DNA from: Flavobacterium sp.
GTDB taxonomy: Bacteria > Bacteroidota > Bacteroidia > Flavobacteriales > Flavobacteriaceae
Direction of reading: 5' to 3'
DNA length: 35,738 bases
Assembly (NCBI GenBank): GCA_030591585.1
Contig: JAUVAS010000022.1
Coordinates: 1-35,738, forward strand
Positions 16,331 through 26,600 of the stretch are shown one piece after another. The stretch's first letter is position 1. Every line of letters begins with the position of its first letter. The notes beneath the pieces are model-generated. The model worked only from the letters and a program-made list of their open reading frames with translations. It was not told the DNA's origin and did no database searches. The translations under genes were made by a program, and so were the position numbers.

Positions 16331-16362
16331 TTACCAAACGGTAACTTACCAATTGGTAAGTT
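16331..16362. promoter_or_regulatory. Tandem palindromic operators TTACC-N4-GGTAA
   Basis: Two 14-bp sites share the same half-sites: TTACCAAACGGTAA (16331-16344) and TTACCAATTGGTAA (16346-16359), with starts 15 bp apart. The second extends to a perfect 20-bp palindrome, AACTTACCAATTGGTAAGTT (16343-16362). Symmetry and placement directly upstream of a -7 element suggest binding sites for a dimeric, probably TetR-type, repressor. The regulator is not encoded in this window. Confidence 0.7.
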
Positions 16363-16454
16363 GTTTAAAGTGATGAATTAATAGCTATTTGAATTGTTTT
16401 TAAATGCTAACTAATTTCGGAACCTAAGTCTTTTGGTTTTAATAGTGTATTATT

Positions 16455-18518
16455 TTAATCTACCGAATCAATCAAAATCTGAAGTAAATCAATAGCAGCA
16501 TCACTAATTCGAGTTCCTGGACCATAAACTGCAACAGCACCAGCATCAAACAAAAACTGGTAATCTTGCGGCGGAATTACACCACCAACGATCACCATAA
16601 TATCTTCACGGCCATACTTTTTTAATTCTTCAATTACTTTCGGAACTAATGTTTTATGTCCTGCTGCTAAAGAGGAAACTCCTATAATATGCACGTCGTT
16701 TTCTACAGCTTGTTTGGTGGTTTCTTCGGGAGTTTGAAACAGTGGGCCAATATCTACATCAAAACCTACATCTGCATAACCTGTTGCTACTACTTTAGCA
16801 CCACGGTCGTGACCATCTTGTCCCATTTTGGCAATCATAATACGAGGTCTTCGCCCTTCTAATTCAGCGAATTTATTGGCAAGTTCTCTTGCTTTTTTAA
16901 AGGATGGGTCTTCTTTTATTTCTTTACTATACACGCCACTAAACGATTTAATTTGTGCTTTATGTCTTCCAAATACTTCTTCTAAAGCATCACTAATTTC
17001 ACCCAAGGTTGCTCGTTCGCGAGCAGCTTCAATGGCTAAAGCTAATAAATTTTGAGTACCTGTTTTAGCATTTTTAGTTAAATTTACCAAAGCGCTTGCT
17101 ACTTTTTCAGAATTACGCTCCTTTTTTATACGCTCCAAACGTGCCATTTGAGAATGGCGTACTTTCTGATTATCGACATCTAAAATTTGCAAAGGATCTT
17201 CTTTTGCTAATCTATATTTATTTACGCCAACTATAATATCTTGTCCAGAATCAATTCGAGCTTGCTTTCTTGCAGCAGCTTCTTCAATTCTAAGCTTCGG
17301 AATTCCTGCTTCAATCGCCTTAGTCATTCCGCCCAGTTCTTCTACTTCTTGAATTAACTCCCAAGCTTTGTTAGCAATTTCTTCGGTGCGTTTTTCTACA
17401 AAATGACTTCCTGCCCAAGGATCCACTGTTTTAGTAATACTCGTTTCTTTCTGAAGATAAATCTGAGTATTTCTAGCAATTCTTGCTGAAAAATCTGTGG
17501 GTAACGCAATAGCTTCATCTAATGCATTGGTGTGTAAAGATTGCGTCCCCCCTAATGCGGCGGCAGTTGCTTCAATACAAGTTCTTGCCACGTTATTAAA
17601 GGGGTCTTGTTGGGTAAGGCTCCATCCGCTGGTTTGACAATGCGTGCGTAAAGCTAAAGATTTTTGATTTTTTGGATTGAATTGCTTCACTATTTTGGCC
17701 CACAACATTCTCGCTGCCCTCAACTTGGCAATTTCGGTAAAATGATCCATTCCTATAGCCCAAAAGAAAGACAATCTTGGGGCGAATGAATCGATATCCA
17801 TTCCTGCTTTAATTCCGGTTCTTATATATTCTAATCCGTCTGCTAATGTATAGGCTAATTCTATTTCGCAGGTTGCACCCGCTTCTTGCATATGATAGCC
17901 AGAAATAGAAATAGAGTTAAATTTAGGCATATTTTTAGAAGCATATTCAAAAATATCACTCACAATTTTCATGGATGGAGTTGGTGGATATATATAAGTA
18001 TTTCGAACCATAAACTCTTTTAATATATCATTTTGGATAGTACCTGAAAGCGCATCTATCGAAACTCCTTGTTCTTCGGCGGCAACAATATAAAAAGCCA
18101 TTATAGGTAATACGGCTCCGTTCATCGTCATAGAAACACTCATCTTATCCAACGGAATTTTATCGAATAAAATTTTCATATCCTCCACACTATCTATTGC
18201 TACACCAGCTTTTCCAACATCTCCTTCCACACGTTTGTGATCACTGTCGTAGCCACGATGCGTAGCTAAATCGAAAGCCACAGAAAGGCCTTTTTGTCCA
18301 GCAGCAAGGTTTCTTCTGTAGAAAGCATTACTTTCTTCAGCAGTAGAAAAACCGGCATATTGTCTAATGGTCCACGGTCTACGAACGTACATAGTTGAGT
18401 AGGGACCTCGAAGAAATGGGGAGATTCCAGCTACAAAATTTTCATGAGGAAACGATTTTGATTTCGATTCTGTTTTTTCAGAAACTAAACTAAGATGTTG
18501 AAGGTTTTTTCTAGCCAT
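16455..18518 (-). CDS. scpA: Methylmalonyl-CoA mutase large (catalytic) subunit
   Basis: This adenosylcobalamin enzyme interconverts succinyl-CoA and methylmalonyl-CoA. The 687-aa subunit has the TIM-barrel signature [14 protein letters not shown], including Tyr54, then [17 protein letters not shown] and [20 protein letters not shown] with the active-site His. The C-terminal B12-binding domain (about 557-687) contains DGHDRG with the cobalt-ligand His570, plus GVSSLAAGH and the VIVGG segment. It is the last gene of the udk-divIC-small subunit-lipoprotein-large subunit unit, with 4 nt separating it from the lipoprotein gene. No MeaB-type chaperone or epimerase gene is adjacent. Confidence 0.97.
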   Translation of the reverse strand: MARKNLQHLSLVSEKTESKSKSFPHENFVAGISPFLRGPYSTMYVRRPWTIRQYAGFSTAEESNAFYRRNLAAGQKGLSVAFDLATHRGYDSDHKRVEGDVGKAGVAIDSVEDMKILFDKIPLDKMSVSMTMNGAVLPIMAFYIVAAEEQGVSIDALSGTIQNDILKEFMVRNTYIYPPTPSMKIVSDIFEYASKNMPKFNSISISGYHMQEAGATCEIELAYTLADGLEYIRTGIKAGMDIDSFAPRLSFFWAIGMDHFTEIAKLRAARMLWAKIVKQFNPKNQKSLALRTHCQTSGWSLTQQDPFNNVARTCIEATAAALGGTQSLHTNALDEAIALPTDFSARIARNTQIYLQKETSITKTVDPWAGSHFVEKRTEEIANKAWELIQEVEELGGMTKAIEAGIPKLRIEEAAARKQARIDSGQDIIVGVNKYRLAKEDPLQILDVDNQKVRHSQMARLERIKKERNSEKVASALVNLTKNAKTGTQNLLALAIEAARERATLGEISDALEEVFGRHKAQIKSFSGVYSKEIKEDPSFKKARELANKFAELEGRRPRIMIAKMGQDGHDRGAKVVATGYADVGFDVDIGPLFQTPEETTKQAVENDVHIIGVSSLAAGHKTLVPKVIEELKKYGREDIMVIVGGVIPPQDYQFLFDAGAVAVYGPGTRISDAAIDLLQILIDSVD

Positions 18519-18522
18519 TTTA

Positions 18523-19107
18523 TTAGTTGATTTCAGGAATATCTAACTCTAATAAACGTTGATAAAAAGTATCTAATGCTATGAATAATAAAAAGTTTGG
18601 ATCGGTTTCTGCATCAGCAGCTGCTACTCGGTAATTTTCAGCCATTACACCTGGACTTAAATACGCTACATCAATAAGGTTTAAAAGTTTATTTTTCATC
18701 GCCTCATTTTTGAATTTATTAATCAAACATTTTACAAATTCATTCTTGTAATTAAGGTTGCTTTTTCCTTTTCTTTTAATAAAAAGGGCGTCTTGTTTTA
18801 ATAGCTCATTATATACCTTTAATGTATGTGGAGAGGCAATCTCTTTATAAAAAACGGTCCCTTTAGCTCCTCCATAAATATATTGTGCGTAGGAATATGA
18901 GAAATTTAAATACTCTTTTTCTTGTATTTCTTTTAAATAATACCTGCTAATATCTTCTTTAAAAGCATACAAAGCTTCATTCATAATCTTTGCTTCATTA
19001 TTTGAACAATTGATGACTTGTTCCTCGTTTTGATATTTATAAGGGAATGGTTTTGAGCAACTAGATAAGGTCGCAATTGTAATTATTAATAAATATATTT
19101 TATTCAT
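18523..19107 (-). CDS. Putative lipoprotein lying between the mutase subunit genes
   Basis: The 194-aa protein begins with a lipoprotein signal peptide: positive residue, hydrophobic core and lipobox LSSC with Cys17. The mature part is mostly polar and helical, with several Lys/Glu-rich stretches and no motif I recognise. It is packed 8 nt after the small-subunit stop and 4 nt before the large-subunit start, so it is transcribed with the mutase but is an envelope protein by sequence. A functional link to the cytoplasmic mutase is not evident. The function is unknown. Confidence 0.8.
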   Translation of the reverse strand: MNKIYLLIITIATLSSCSKPFPYKYQNEEQVINCSNNEAKIMNEALYAFKEDISRYYLKEIQEKEYLNFSYSYAQYIYGGAKGTVFYKEIASPHTLKVYNELLKQDALFIKRKGKSNLNYKNEFVKCLINKFKNEAMKNKLLNLIDVAYLSPGVMAENYRVAAADAETDPNFLLFIALDTFYQRLLELDIPEIN

Positions 19108-19115
19108 AGGTGTTT

Positions 19116-20504
19116 TTATTCTTGATGGATTCTTTCTTGCTCTAATTTTTCTGAAAGTCTCCTTTCTATGATAGGTTCTAGCAACGTTTTTCTTGATTTA
19201 GTTTTAACAAAAGGAAACAATTCAAGGTTCTCTTTCATTTGATCATTCGGATTAATGTGAATGTTTGTTCCTAACAATTCAAGGGTGCCAGCATCAAATA
19301 ATTTTTGTTCTTTTTGAGCACTTTCCTTTATTTTTCTTTGAATGGTTCCTTCTTTTAACTGTTTTAAGAATCCGCCATTTTCTTCTATATTTTTAAAAAG
19401 TTGCAATGCTTTTTCTGAAAGCTGATTCGTTATTGATTCAATATAATAGGAACCCTCTGAAGGGTTACCCAAAGTCTTAAAATTACTTTCTTCCTTTAAA
19501 ATTAGTAATTGATTACGTGCAATTCGCTCCCCAAACTCATTGCTTTTATGATAGATGGAGTCATACGCTAAACTACATATTGAATCTGCACCACCAAGTA
19601 TTGCGCTCATGTTTTCGGTAGTAGTTCGTAGTAAGTTTACATTGTAATCGTATACCGTTTTATTTCTTTTTGAAGGAGTTGTAATGATATGACAATCTGT
19701 AGAAACACCATATTCATTGGCAAGTGTTGCATAGAGGTTTCTTAGGGATCTAATTTTTGCTATTTCAAAAAAGTAGTTGGTACCAACTGCCAGATTGAAC
19801 GTTATTAAAGGAGATTCCTTGTCTTTTTGCTCTGTCTGAATAACATTCTGAAAATAATTTAAATATTCATTAGCTTGAGCAAGGCAATAGGCAAGTTGTT
19901 GTGTCATATTGGCACCTGCATTTTGAAAAAGTGTTCCGTCAATACTAAATATGTTTTTAGTATTGTTTTTTTGAATAATAGTTGAAAGAATAGCATGATC
20001 TTTCTTTAAATTATAATACCAGTTTCCTGTTTTGGCAAGATTCCCTATAATATCAATATTGAAATAATATGTTGCTTTTTTGTCTGAAAAAAAATGAAAT
20101 AAGGTTGAGTAGAATTCTTCTGAAAGAAATTTTAAATTAAAATAGATACTACTACTTTCAAACGGAAAGTTTTTAAAAGCCGTTGCAATATCAAATTCCT
20201 TTTCCGAAGTAAGAATAACGGCCTCAGCGCCTCTGTTTATCGCATCTATTATTAAATGATTTGCAATGGTTTCATCGTCAATAAATATTTTTTGTGTGAT
20301 GTTCCAATAATTTGGATGCCTTTGAATTGTTGAAATTTCATTTTTAAAATCATCTTGATGGTAAAAAGGTTTTACATCAATACCTTCAATGTTTTTCCAG
20401 ATAAGTGTATTGTTATAATCTGCTCCTTTTAAATCTATTTGGATTTTTTGTTTCCATTCTTTTGCAGAAACTTCATCAAACTCTTTAAATAAAAAATCAC
20501 TCAT
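19116..20504 (-). CDS. Methylmalonyl-CoA mutase small subunit, short form
   Basis: This 462-aa protein is related to the mutase barrel: SAKEWKQKIQIDLKGADY near the start, then NAGANMTQQLAYCLAQANEYL and FEIAKIRSLRNLYATLANEYG (given as fragments), and RIARNQLLILKEES. It lacks the C-terminal B12-binding domain, so it is shorter than the Propionibacterium small subunit and is inferred to be the non-catalytic partner of the large subunit at 16455-18518. Its start overlaps the end of the divIC gene by 8 nt. The short length appears usual for Flavobacteriaceae, which I state from memory. Confidence 0.9.
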   Translation of the reverse strand: MSDFLFKEFDEVSAKEWKQKIQIDLKGADYNNTLIWKNIEGIDVKPFYHQDDFKNEISTIQRHPNYWNITQKIFIDDETIANHLIIDAINRGAEAVILTSEKEFDIATAFKNFPFESSSIYFNLKFLSEEFYSTLFHFFSDKKATYYFNIDIIGNLAKTGNWYYNLKKDHAILSTIIQKNNTKNIFSIDGTLFQNAGANMTQQLAYCLAQANEYLNYFQNVIQTEQKDKESPLITFNLAVGTNYFFEIAKIRSLRNLYATLANEYGVSTDCHIITTPSKRNKTVYDYNVNLLRTTTENMSAILGGADSICSLAYDSIYHKSNEFGERIARNQLLILKEESNFKTLGNPSEGSYYIESITNQLSEKALQLFKNIEENGGFLKQLKEGTIQRKIKESAQKEQKLFDAGTLELLGTNIHINPNDQMKENLELFPFVKTKSRKTLLEPIIERRLSEKLEQERIHQE

Positions 20505-20832
20505 TTTCCATCTTGTTTTTTAGACTGTCCTGATGTTCTATAATATAAATATCCTCTTGTTCTTTTTTTAGATAATATTTCTCACGGGCATATTTTTCAA
20601 TCTCATTACTATCTTTCATTTTTTCAATAAAAGCGTTGTCTTTTTTAATTTCGTCACTATAAATTTCCTTGCTGTTTTCAAGTGTTTCTATACTTTCATT
20701 CAATTCATGATGAATAAAATATGAGTTGGTATCGAAAAAAAACATCCAGAACGAAAACAAAATAACGATAAGGAAATACTTATTGCTAAATACCCGAAAC
20801 CATTTATTCTTTTTTATTTTTGAGAGCTTCAT
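20497..20832 (-). CDS. Septum formation initiator, FtsB/DivIC family
   Basis: This 111-aa cell-division protein has a short basic cytoplasmic N-terminus, one transmembrane helix (about 19-36) and a periplasmic coiled coil (about 40-80). It ends with the FtsB/DivIC motif around EIEKYAREKYYLKKEQEDIY. In other bacteria the protein bridges FtsL and FtsQ in the divisome. It starts 2 nt after udk and overlaps the mutase small-subunit start by 8 nt, an operon arrangement I associate with flavobacteria. Confidence 0.9.
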   Translation of the reverse strand: MKLSKIKKNKWFRVFSNKYFLIVILFSFWMFFFDTNSYFIHHELNESIETLENSKEIYSDEIKKDNAFIEKMKDSNEIEKYAREKYYLKKEQEDIYIIEHQDSLKNKMENE

Positions 20833-20834
20833 TT

Positions 20835-21449
20835 TTAACTTTCTGCTAACCTTTGATTGATGATTTTTCTAATTAATTCTACAGCAACAGTATTGTAACG
20901 ATTTGTAGGTATTATAATGTCTGCATACTCTTTTGTGGGTTCAATAAACTGCTGGTGCATTGGTTTTAAAGTGGTCTGGTATCTATTTAGGACTTCTTCT
21001 AAATCTCTACCACGCTCAGCCATATCACGTTTTAAACGTCGAATAAGGCGTTCGTCACTATCTGCGTGAACATAAATATTAATATCGAATAATTCTCTTA
21101 CTTCTGGATGTGTAAGTATAAGTATTCCTTCAACAATAATCACTTTTCTAGGTTTTGTTGTAATTGTTTTTCCGGTTCGATTATGTTCTACAAAAGAATA
21201 AATAGGTTGTTCTATAGTATTTCCTTTTTTAAGCTCTTTTAGATGTTTTTCCAATAAATCAAAATCGATTGCTTTGGGATGGTCGAAGTTAATTTTGGTT
21301 CGTTCATCAAATAATAAATGACTTGTGTCTTTATAATACGAGTCTTGAGAAATTACACAAACTTCATCTTTAGGAAGTTCTTCAATTATCTGACTAACAA
21401 CAGTAGTTTTTCCACTTCCGGTACCACCAGCAATTCCAATAATAAGCAT
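20835..21449 (-). CDS. udk: Uridine kinase
   Basis: Udk phosphorylates uridine and cytidine in pyrimidine salvage. The 204-aa product from ATG 21449 has the P-loop GIAGGTGSGKTTV at its N-terminus, SQDSYYKD, NFDHPKAIDFDLL, VEGILIL and the RDMAERGRDLEEVLNRY segment of the family. The frame extends two codons further to a TTG, but the ATG just before the first beta strand fits homologues better. It is the first gene of the operon that continues through divIC to the mutase genes. Confidence 0.96.
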   Translation of the reverse strand: MLIIGIAGGTGSGKTTVVSQIIEELPKDEVCVISQDSYYKDTSHLLFDERTKINFDHPKAIDFDLLEKHLKELKKGNTIEQPIYSFVEHNRTGKTITTKPRKVIIVEGILILTHPEVRELFDINIYVHADSDERLIRRLKRDMAERGRDLEEVLNRYQTTLKPMHQQFIEPTKEYADIIIPTNRYNTVAVELIRKIINQRLAES

Positions 21450-21464
21450 ACACAAAGGTTTTTA

Positions 21465-21472
21465 CAAAGGTA
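21465..21472 (-). promoter_or_regulatory. Probable -7 promoter element for the udk operon
   Basis: Minus-strand TACCTTTG is a perfect TAnnTTTG match 15 nt upstream of the udk ATG. No -33 TTG is evident at normal spacing. The region to 21558 is shared with the divergent tRNA promoter. Confidence 0.55.
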
Positions 21473-21539
21473 GTGAGTTTTCCTGTTTTTTTCCTAAAAT
21501 TTATTTCTGAAACTTCCTTATAAGATTTTAAATATTAAC

Positions 21540-21547
21540 TATTTTTG
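21540..21547 (+). promoter_or_regulatory. Probable -7 promoter element for tRNA-Pro
   Basis: TATTTTTG matches TAnnTTTG and ends 11 nt before the mature tRNA 5' end, which is the expected distance for a short 5' leader. Confidence 0.55.
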
Positions 21548-21558
21548 CGAAGCAATTT

Positions 21559-21634
21559 CGGGATGTAGCTTAGTCCGGTTTAAAGTGCTGGTCTGGGGGA
21601 CCAGAGATCGGAGGTTCGAATCCTCTCATCCCGA
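21559..21634 (+). tRNA. tRNA-Pro, anticodon GGG
   Basis: The 76-nt cloverleaf pairs CGGGATG (21559-21565) with CATCCCG (21627-21633), with discriminator A at 21634. The anticodon stem is CTGGT/ACCAG (21588-21592 and 21600-21604) around the loop CTGGGGG, placing GGG at 21595-21597 with G37 next to it, as expected for proline tRNAs. The T arm has GAGG-TTCGAAT-CCTC. CCA is not encoded and must be added after transcription. Confidence 0.95.
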
Positions 21635-21640
21635 CTTCGC

Positions 21641-21680
21641 CCTCTGAAGCTTTACGCAAAAGGAGGCTTTTCTTTTTTAC
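21641..21680 (+). terminator. Possible terminator after tRNA-Pro
   Basis: A short stem, CCTCT (21641-21645) with GGAGG (21662-21666), is followed by a T-rich run (CTTTTCTTTTTT). The stem is only five pairs including one G-U, so support is moderate. It lies in the 54-bp gap before the convergent decarboxylase gene. Confidence 0.4.
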
Positions 21681-21688
21681 TATATTTT

Positions 21689-23161
21689 TTAATTTAAAGT
21701 TTTATGTACTTTTCTTCCTAGATTAACTATAATCTCAACTACTTCTTCAATATCTTTTTTTGAAGTTCTAAAATTTACAATACAAGCTCTTAAGCAATAC
21801 TTATCTTTTACAATAGCATTAGATACAAAGACATCTCCTTCTGATTGTAATTTATTTAATAGTTCCTCATTTAGTTTATTTAGATAATCATTATTATTAA
21901 CCTCTGTGTAACCTAAAGGAATATATCTGAAAGTTGTAATACTTAAGTTTTGTGTGACAGCTTTAAGTTCGGGGTGATTTTTAGCTTGAGTAAATAATAG
22001 TTTAGACAATTCAATATCCTCACATATCATATTTTCATAACCCTTTCTGCCTACTTGCTGAAGTGCTAACCAAACTTTTAAAGCTCTAAATCCACGAGAG
22101 TTTTGAAGTCCGTATTCAAAATAATTTTGAGAAAAATCATCATCCTTTAAGTGATAATACTCTGGGTGCGAACTATAGGTGTCTAATAAGTGTTGAGGGT
22201 TTTTTACTAACGTACAACCCGCTTCTAGTGGGGTATATAGCCATTTATGGGGATCAAGAGCTATAGAATCTGCTTCTTTAATTCCATCAAACAACCCTTT
22301 GAGTTCTGGAACTACAGCTGCTGGAACACCATAAGCACCATCTATATGAAACCATAAATCGTATGTTTTGCAGATAGTAGCAATTGCCTTTAGATCGTCA
22401 ATAGTGCCAGTACTAACATCTCCTGCTGTACCGACAATCATAAAAGGTTGATTGCCATTCTCTAAGTCTTCTTTTATAGTATGTTCTAAAATATCATTAT
22501 TCATTTTGTTTGAAGAACCTGTAGGTATCCAACGTATAGATTTTGATCCATGTCCAAAAAGAATAGCTGCTTTTTCAACCCAAGTATGTGTTGTTTTTGA
22601 GCAGTAAACAATTAATTTTTTTGAAGAGCTTGACAACCCTTCTTCTTTAATATTTTTAGGAGCTTTTGCTGTTCTTGCTGCTAAAAAAGCAGTAAAATTA
22701 GCCATATTTCCTCCACTAACTAAAATACCCCCATAATTTGGTGAAACACCAATGAATTCGGCTAACCACTTCACAGTTTGTTTTTCAATTTCGGTAGCGA
22801 TTGGACTAAGCATTTGTCCTCCCACATTTGGATTGACTGAAGCGGCTAATAAATCTGCCAATGCTCCAATTGGCGCAGCTGAAGAGGTGATATACCCTAA
22901 AAACTTAGGATGACCATTTAATAAAGAATGATTAAACAATAAATCTGTAGCTTTTGAAAGCAATTCTTCTGGAGGTGTTCCATTTTCTGGTAGTGATTGA
23001 CTTCCTAAAATTTTTTGTAATTGTAAAGGTGTTTTTTTTGTTGTAACAGGTTTTTCATCAATAGTTTCGATAAAATTAGAAATCGAATCAATTAAACTAT
23101 ATCCAATTTTTCGGAATTCGTCCTTACTAATATCTATTGGTTTTTTCCTATGCCTTTCCAT
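21689..23161 (-). CDS. Group II PLP-dependent decarboxylase (aromatic-L-amino-acid decarboxylase-like)
   Basis: The 490-aa enzyme belongs to the PLP decarboxylases that convert amino acids such as aromatic amino acids, glutamate or diaminobutyrate to amines. The PLP Schiff-base lysine is Lys306 in ALDPHKWLYTP. The cofactor-binding Asp274 is in HIDGAYG, and the ring-stacking His192 is in TTHTWVEKA. The HPKFLGYITSSAAPIGALAD segment matches the aromatic decarboxylase and glutamate decarboxylase group. The substrate cannot be fixed by eye. It lies 74 bp downstream of the receiver gene in the same orientation, so cotranscription is possible, and it converges on tRNA-Pro. Confidence 0.88.
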   Translation of the reverse strand: MERHRKKPIDISKDEFRKIGYSLIDSISNFIETIDEKPVTTKKTPLQLQKILGSQSLPENGTPPEELLSKATDLLFNHSLLNGHPKFLGYITSSAAPIGALADLLAASVNPNVGGQMLSPIATEIEKQTVKWLAEFIGVSPNYGGILVSGGNMANFTAFLAARTAKAPKNIKEEGLSSSSKKLIVYCSKTTHTWVEKAAILFGHGSKSIRWIPTGSSNKMNNDILEHTIKEDLENGNQPFMIVGTAGDVSTGTIDDLKAIATICKTYDLWFHIDGAYGVPAAVVPELKGLFDGIKEADSIALDPHKWLYTPLEAGCTLVKNPQHLLDTYSSHPEYYHLKDDDFSQNYFEYGLQNSRGFRALKVWLALQQVGRKGYENMICEDIELSKLLFTQAKNHPELKAVTQNLSITTFRYIPLGYTEVNNNDYLNKLNEELLNKLQSEGDVFVSNAIVKDKYCLRACIVNFRTSKKDIEEVVEIIVNLGRKVHKTLN

Positions 23162-23235
23162 GACGTAAGTATCAATATATTTACAATTAAGATTCTTCTT
23201 TTTTGAAATTAAAAAGATGATAAATTTAATAAAAG

Positions 23236-23613
23236 CTATTCAATCATTTTGGCAATTTTCTCAAAGGCATCTTCGTCTTTAATAACATATTGTTCTGCTC
23301 CTTTTTGAATTGTTTGAATTGCTTTAATATAACTCTCCTGATTGGATAGCATAATAAAACGAGTATTAGGTAAATGCTTACGTATTGCTTCTAAAATTTC
23401 TAACCCATTAGCAGCATCTTTTTGGACTGTATTTAAATAATAATCTAAAATAATCACGTCTGGGTTTTCAGAAATATGTTTTACACATTCTTCTCCAGTA
23501 TAAAAAATAGAAATTTCATGAGGTGTTTCTCTTGTTAAATAATCTGACATTGCCATAGTTAACATTTCATCATCATCTACAATAAAAATCTTTTTTGGTT
23601 TTTTTACTTCCAT
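23236..23613 (-). CDS. Stand-alone response regulator receiver
   Basis: This 125-aa protein is a single CheY-like receiver domain. It has the acidic pocket (Asp13-15), the phospho-acceptor Asp57 in VIILDYYL, Ser90 in FIMLSN and Lys112 in YVIKDE. No DNA-binding or enzymatic output domain follows. It lies 52 bp downstream of the hybrid kinase, whose Hpt domain could phosphorylate it. That would make it the final station of a phosphorelay; the pairing is inferred from proximity. A perfect -7 element in the gap suggests it can also be transcribed alone. Confidence 0.92.
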   Translation of the reverse strand: MEVKKPKKIFIVDDDEMLTMAMSDYLTRETPHEISIFYTGEECVKHISENPDVIILDYYLNTVQKDAANGLEILEAIRKHLPNTRFIMLSNQESYIKAIQTIQKGAEQYVIKDEDAFEKIAKMIE

Positions 23614-23642
23614 TGTTTTTTAATATTGGTTAGTTACTGAAA

Positions 23643-23650
23643 CAAAGATA
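23643..23650 (-). promoter_or_regulatory. Possible -7 element for separate expression of the receiver gene
   Basis: Minus-strand TATCTTTG matches TAnnTTTG 29 nt before the receiver ATG, in the gap after the kinase stop. No -33 TTG lies at the usual spacing, so chance occurrence is possible. Confidence 0.4.
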
Positions 23651-23665
23651 GATAATATTATTATT

Positions 23666-26600
23666 CTAGCTTAACTCGACAATTGCAATTTCTATTTGAT
23701 TTATTAATTTACTTCTTTTTTCTTCAATTATTTCATTTTCGGGTTCTTCTCTACACAAACGCTCTAATTCCATAGCAAGATCTTTTGTATCAGACATCCC
23801 CATCATAATCCATTTTGTCTTAAAACCATGAACTTGATTTGCAATTTCTTCAAAATTATTTTCTTCTACTGCTTTGTTAATCCTTTCAATTAATCCTGGC
23901 GCTGAAGAAGTAAACATCCTAATATATTTTTTTATCTTTTCTTTATCCCCATCACAAAATTCATTTAGGTACGTCATATTGGTAATTATAGAACCTTTGT
24001 TGTCATTTTTATTTGCAGGGATTTCTTTAGGGGTTTCTTCTCTTTTTACTCTTAATTTAATTCCCAATACTTGAGCTATTCCGCTGATGAGTTGTTGAGT
24101 TTTAAAAGGTTTAGGAATATATGAATCCATTCCTGCTTGTTTGCATTTATCCAAATCGGTTCGCAGTACACTTGCCGTTAGTGCTATGATTGGTGTATCT
24201 TTTATTGGGCTTTCAAAATTTGAACGAATATAACGTGTTGCATCAAATCCATTCATTCCTGGCATTTGCACGTCCATAAGAATCAAATCAAACTTAATCT
24301 TACTAACCATATCTATAGCTTCCTGCCCATCTTCAGCTTCAAATATCTCTACATTGGCTTTCGATTTTAAGGTGTCTCTAGCAACAATTCTATTGTATTC
24401 ATTATCGTCGGTAACTAGAATTGTTAATCCATCCAGAATACTTCCATCTATATTTTTATCTAAAGCTAATCGCTCTTCTAACCTTTCTGAAGAACCATCA
24501 TCAAAGTTTACAATAAAAGAGAAAGTAGTTCCATATCCTTCTTTACTTTCTACTAAAATTTCACCACCCATAATATCAACCAACTGTCGTGATATACTCA
24601 GCCCTAATCCAGTTCCTCCATATTTTCTTGTATCTGATGTGTTCGCTTGTGTGAAACTTTCAAATACCTTCTGTAGTTTATCTTCTGGTATTCCTATTCC
24701 AGTATCAATTATAGAAAATTTAATTCCATTTTTTTCATTTTTTACTTCAATAGCAACACTACCTTTTTCAGTAAATTTTACAGCGTTACCTGTAAGGTTT
24801 ATCAGTATTTGGTTTAAACGTATAGGATCGCCAATCACCACATCTTTTACATCTGATTTTATACTTGAAAAAAGTTCTAAGCCTTTTTCTACTGCTCTGT
24901 GATTAAGGATTTTTTTAACATGCTCAATAGCGTTTTTTATTGAAAAGTCAATCAGCTCAAGTTCCATTTTACCCGATTCTATCTTTGAAAGATCCAGGAT
25001 GTCATTAATAATATGAAGTAAATTATCACTTGATTTTTGAATACCATCCAGATAATTTAACTGATCACTCCTTGGTTCTTTATCGAGCAACAGGTTGGTC
25101 ATCCCCATCACCGCATTCATGGGAGTCCGAATCTCATGACTCATATTAGCCAGAAATTGTTGCTTAAATTGTTCAGATTTTTCTGCTTTGGCTCTTTGAG
25201 ACTCTGCCTCTTCTTTTTGTGCCCGGATTTCTACGGTTGCTTCTTCAACCTCATTTTCTAATACTTTTTGTCTTTGTTTGTAACTTGCAGTTCGCCAAGA
25301 ATTAAAGATAAAAAACCCTAATAGTAAGATTAATGCATAGTTCAATCTCGCCCACCAAGAATGCCACCAGGGAGGAGAGATGGTAAATTTATACTCAAAC
25401 GGTTCGCTCCATTTATTACTTTCTCCTATGGCACTAACTTTAAAAGTATAAGAACCATATGGAATATTTCGGTAATCTGTTTTTGCTTCTTTACTTGTCT
25501 TACTCCAGGTTTCATTTAAACCTTCCATTAAGTAGCTATATTGAATTTTATGTGACGCATCCCAATCTATGGCGTAAAAGTGAAAAGTTAGGTGGTTTTT
25601 ATTATAATCCAGAATTAGATTTTCGGGATAGTTGTAAAAGGGTTTTGTACTGCTATAGCTAAAGCCTGTACTGTCTTTTTGTTTGAGATTATGAAAATCT
25701 ATATACCGTTCATTAATGTCGATACTGCTAAGATGAACTTTAGGTGGATTTTGAGAAATTGTCAATTGCTCCAAATCCAGAATATTAAGGCTTTTAGTAG
25801 AGCCCAACCACATGCGGTTTTTACTGTCCAAATAGGTGCTGTTATGAATAAAATCGGTACCTTTTAAACCATCATATTTCCCATAGTTTCTTATCTCTTT
25901 AGCGATAGTTGATTTGTTTTTTTTGCCATCAATATTTTCTTCAAAAACCAATTCATTTAACCCAGACTTTGTAGTTACCCATATATGTCCATTGTTATCT
26001 TCAACTAATGATTGGATAATATTATTGCTCAAGCCTTCTTTTATAGTATAATGGGTTATACTTGCATCATTTTGACTTAAAACATCCAATCCAAAATCGG
26101 TTCCCAGCCATATATTACCCTCTTGATCTTCTAGTAGCTCATTTACATAATTATTAGATAAACCTTCTTTTTCTGTATAATGAGTAATTTTTTCTTTAAT
26201 AATACCATTCTCTTCCCATTGAGTGAGTTTGCTTACTCCGCCACCATTGGTAGCGATCCAAATATTTTTATCTCTATCTTCTAATATTGCATTAACACTA
26301 TTATCACTTAAGCCTTCTTTCTCAGTATAATGGTAAACGCTTTCTTTGTCAGAGCCCTCCATAATTAACTTACTTATTCCATAAGAGGTGCCAACCCAAA
26401 TATTCCCAGAATGATCTTCAAATATTGTTTTAACATTTCTACTTATTAACCCTTCTTTCTCTAAATAAGCTGTTACATACTCATTGTCTACATCTGCCTG
26501 ATAAGGTTTATTTAGAAGGCCTTTTGAAAGCACACTAATCCCAGCACTACTAGCACCGAACCAAATATTATCTTCTTTATCTTTTAACATTGTATAGTAA

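Noticed and set aside
16331..16362. Attachment site or IS end
   Set aside because: No flanking direct repeats, tRNA, integrase or transposase; the tandem symmetry upstream of a -7 element fits operators better.
24354..24902. A 182-codon open frame on the + strand inside the sensor kinase gene
   Set aside because: It is antisense to the conserved HATPase and receiver region, has no recognisable domain or promoter, and arises from the codon bias of the minus-strand gene.
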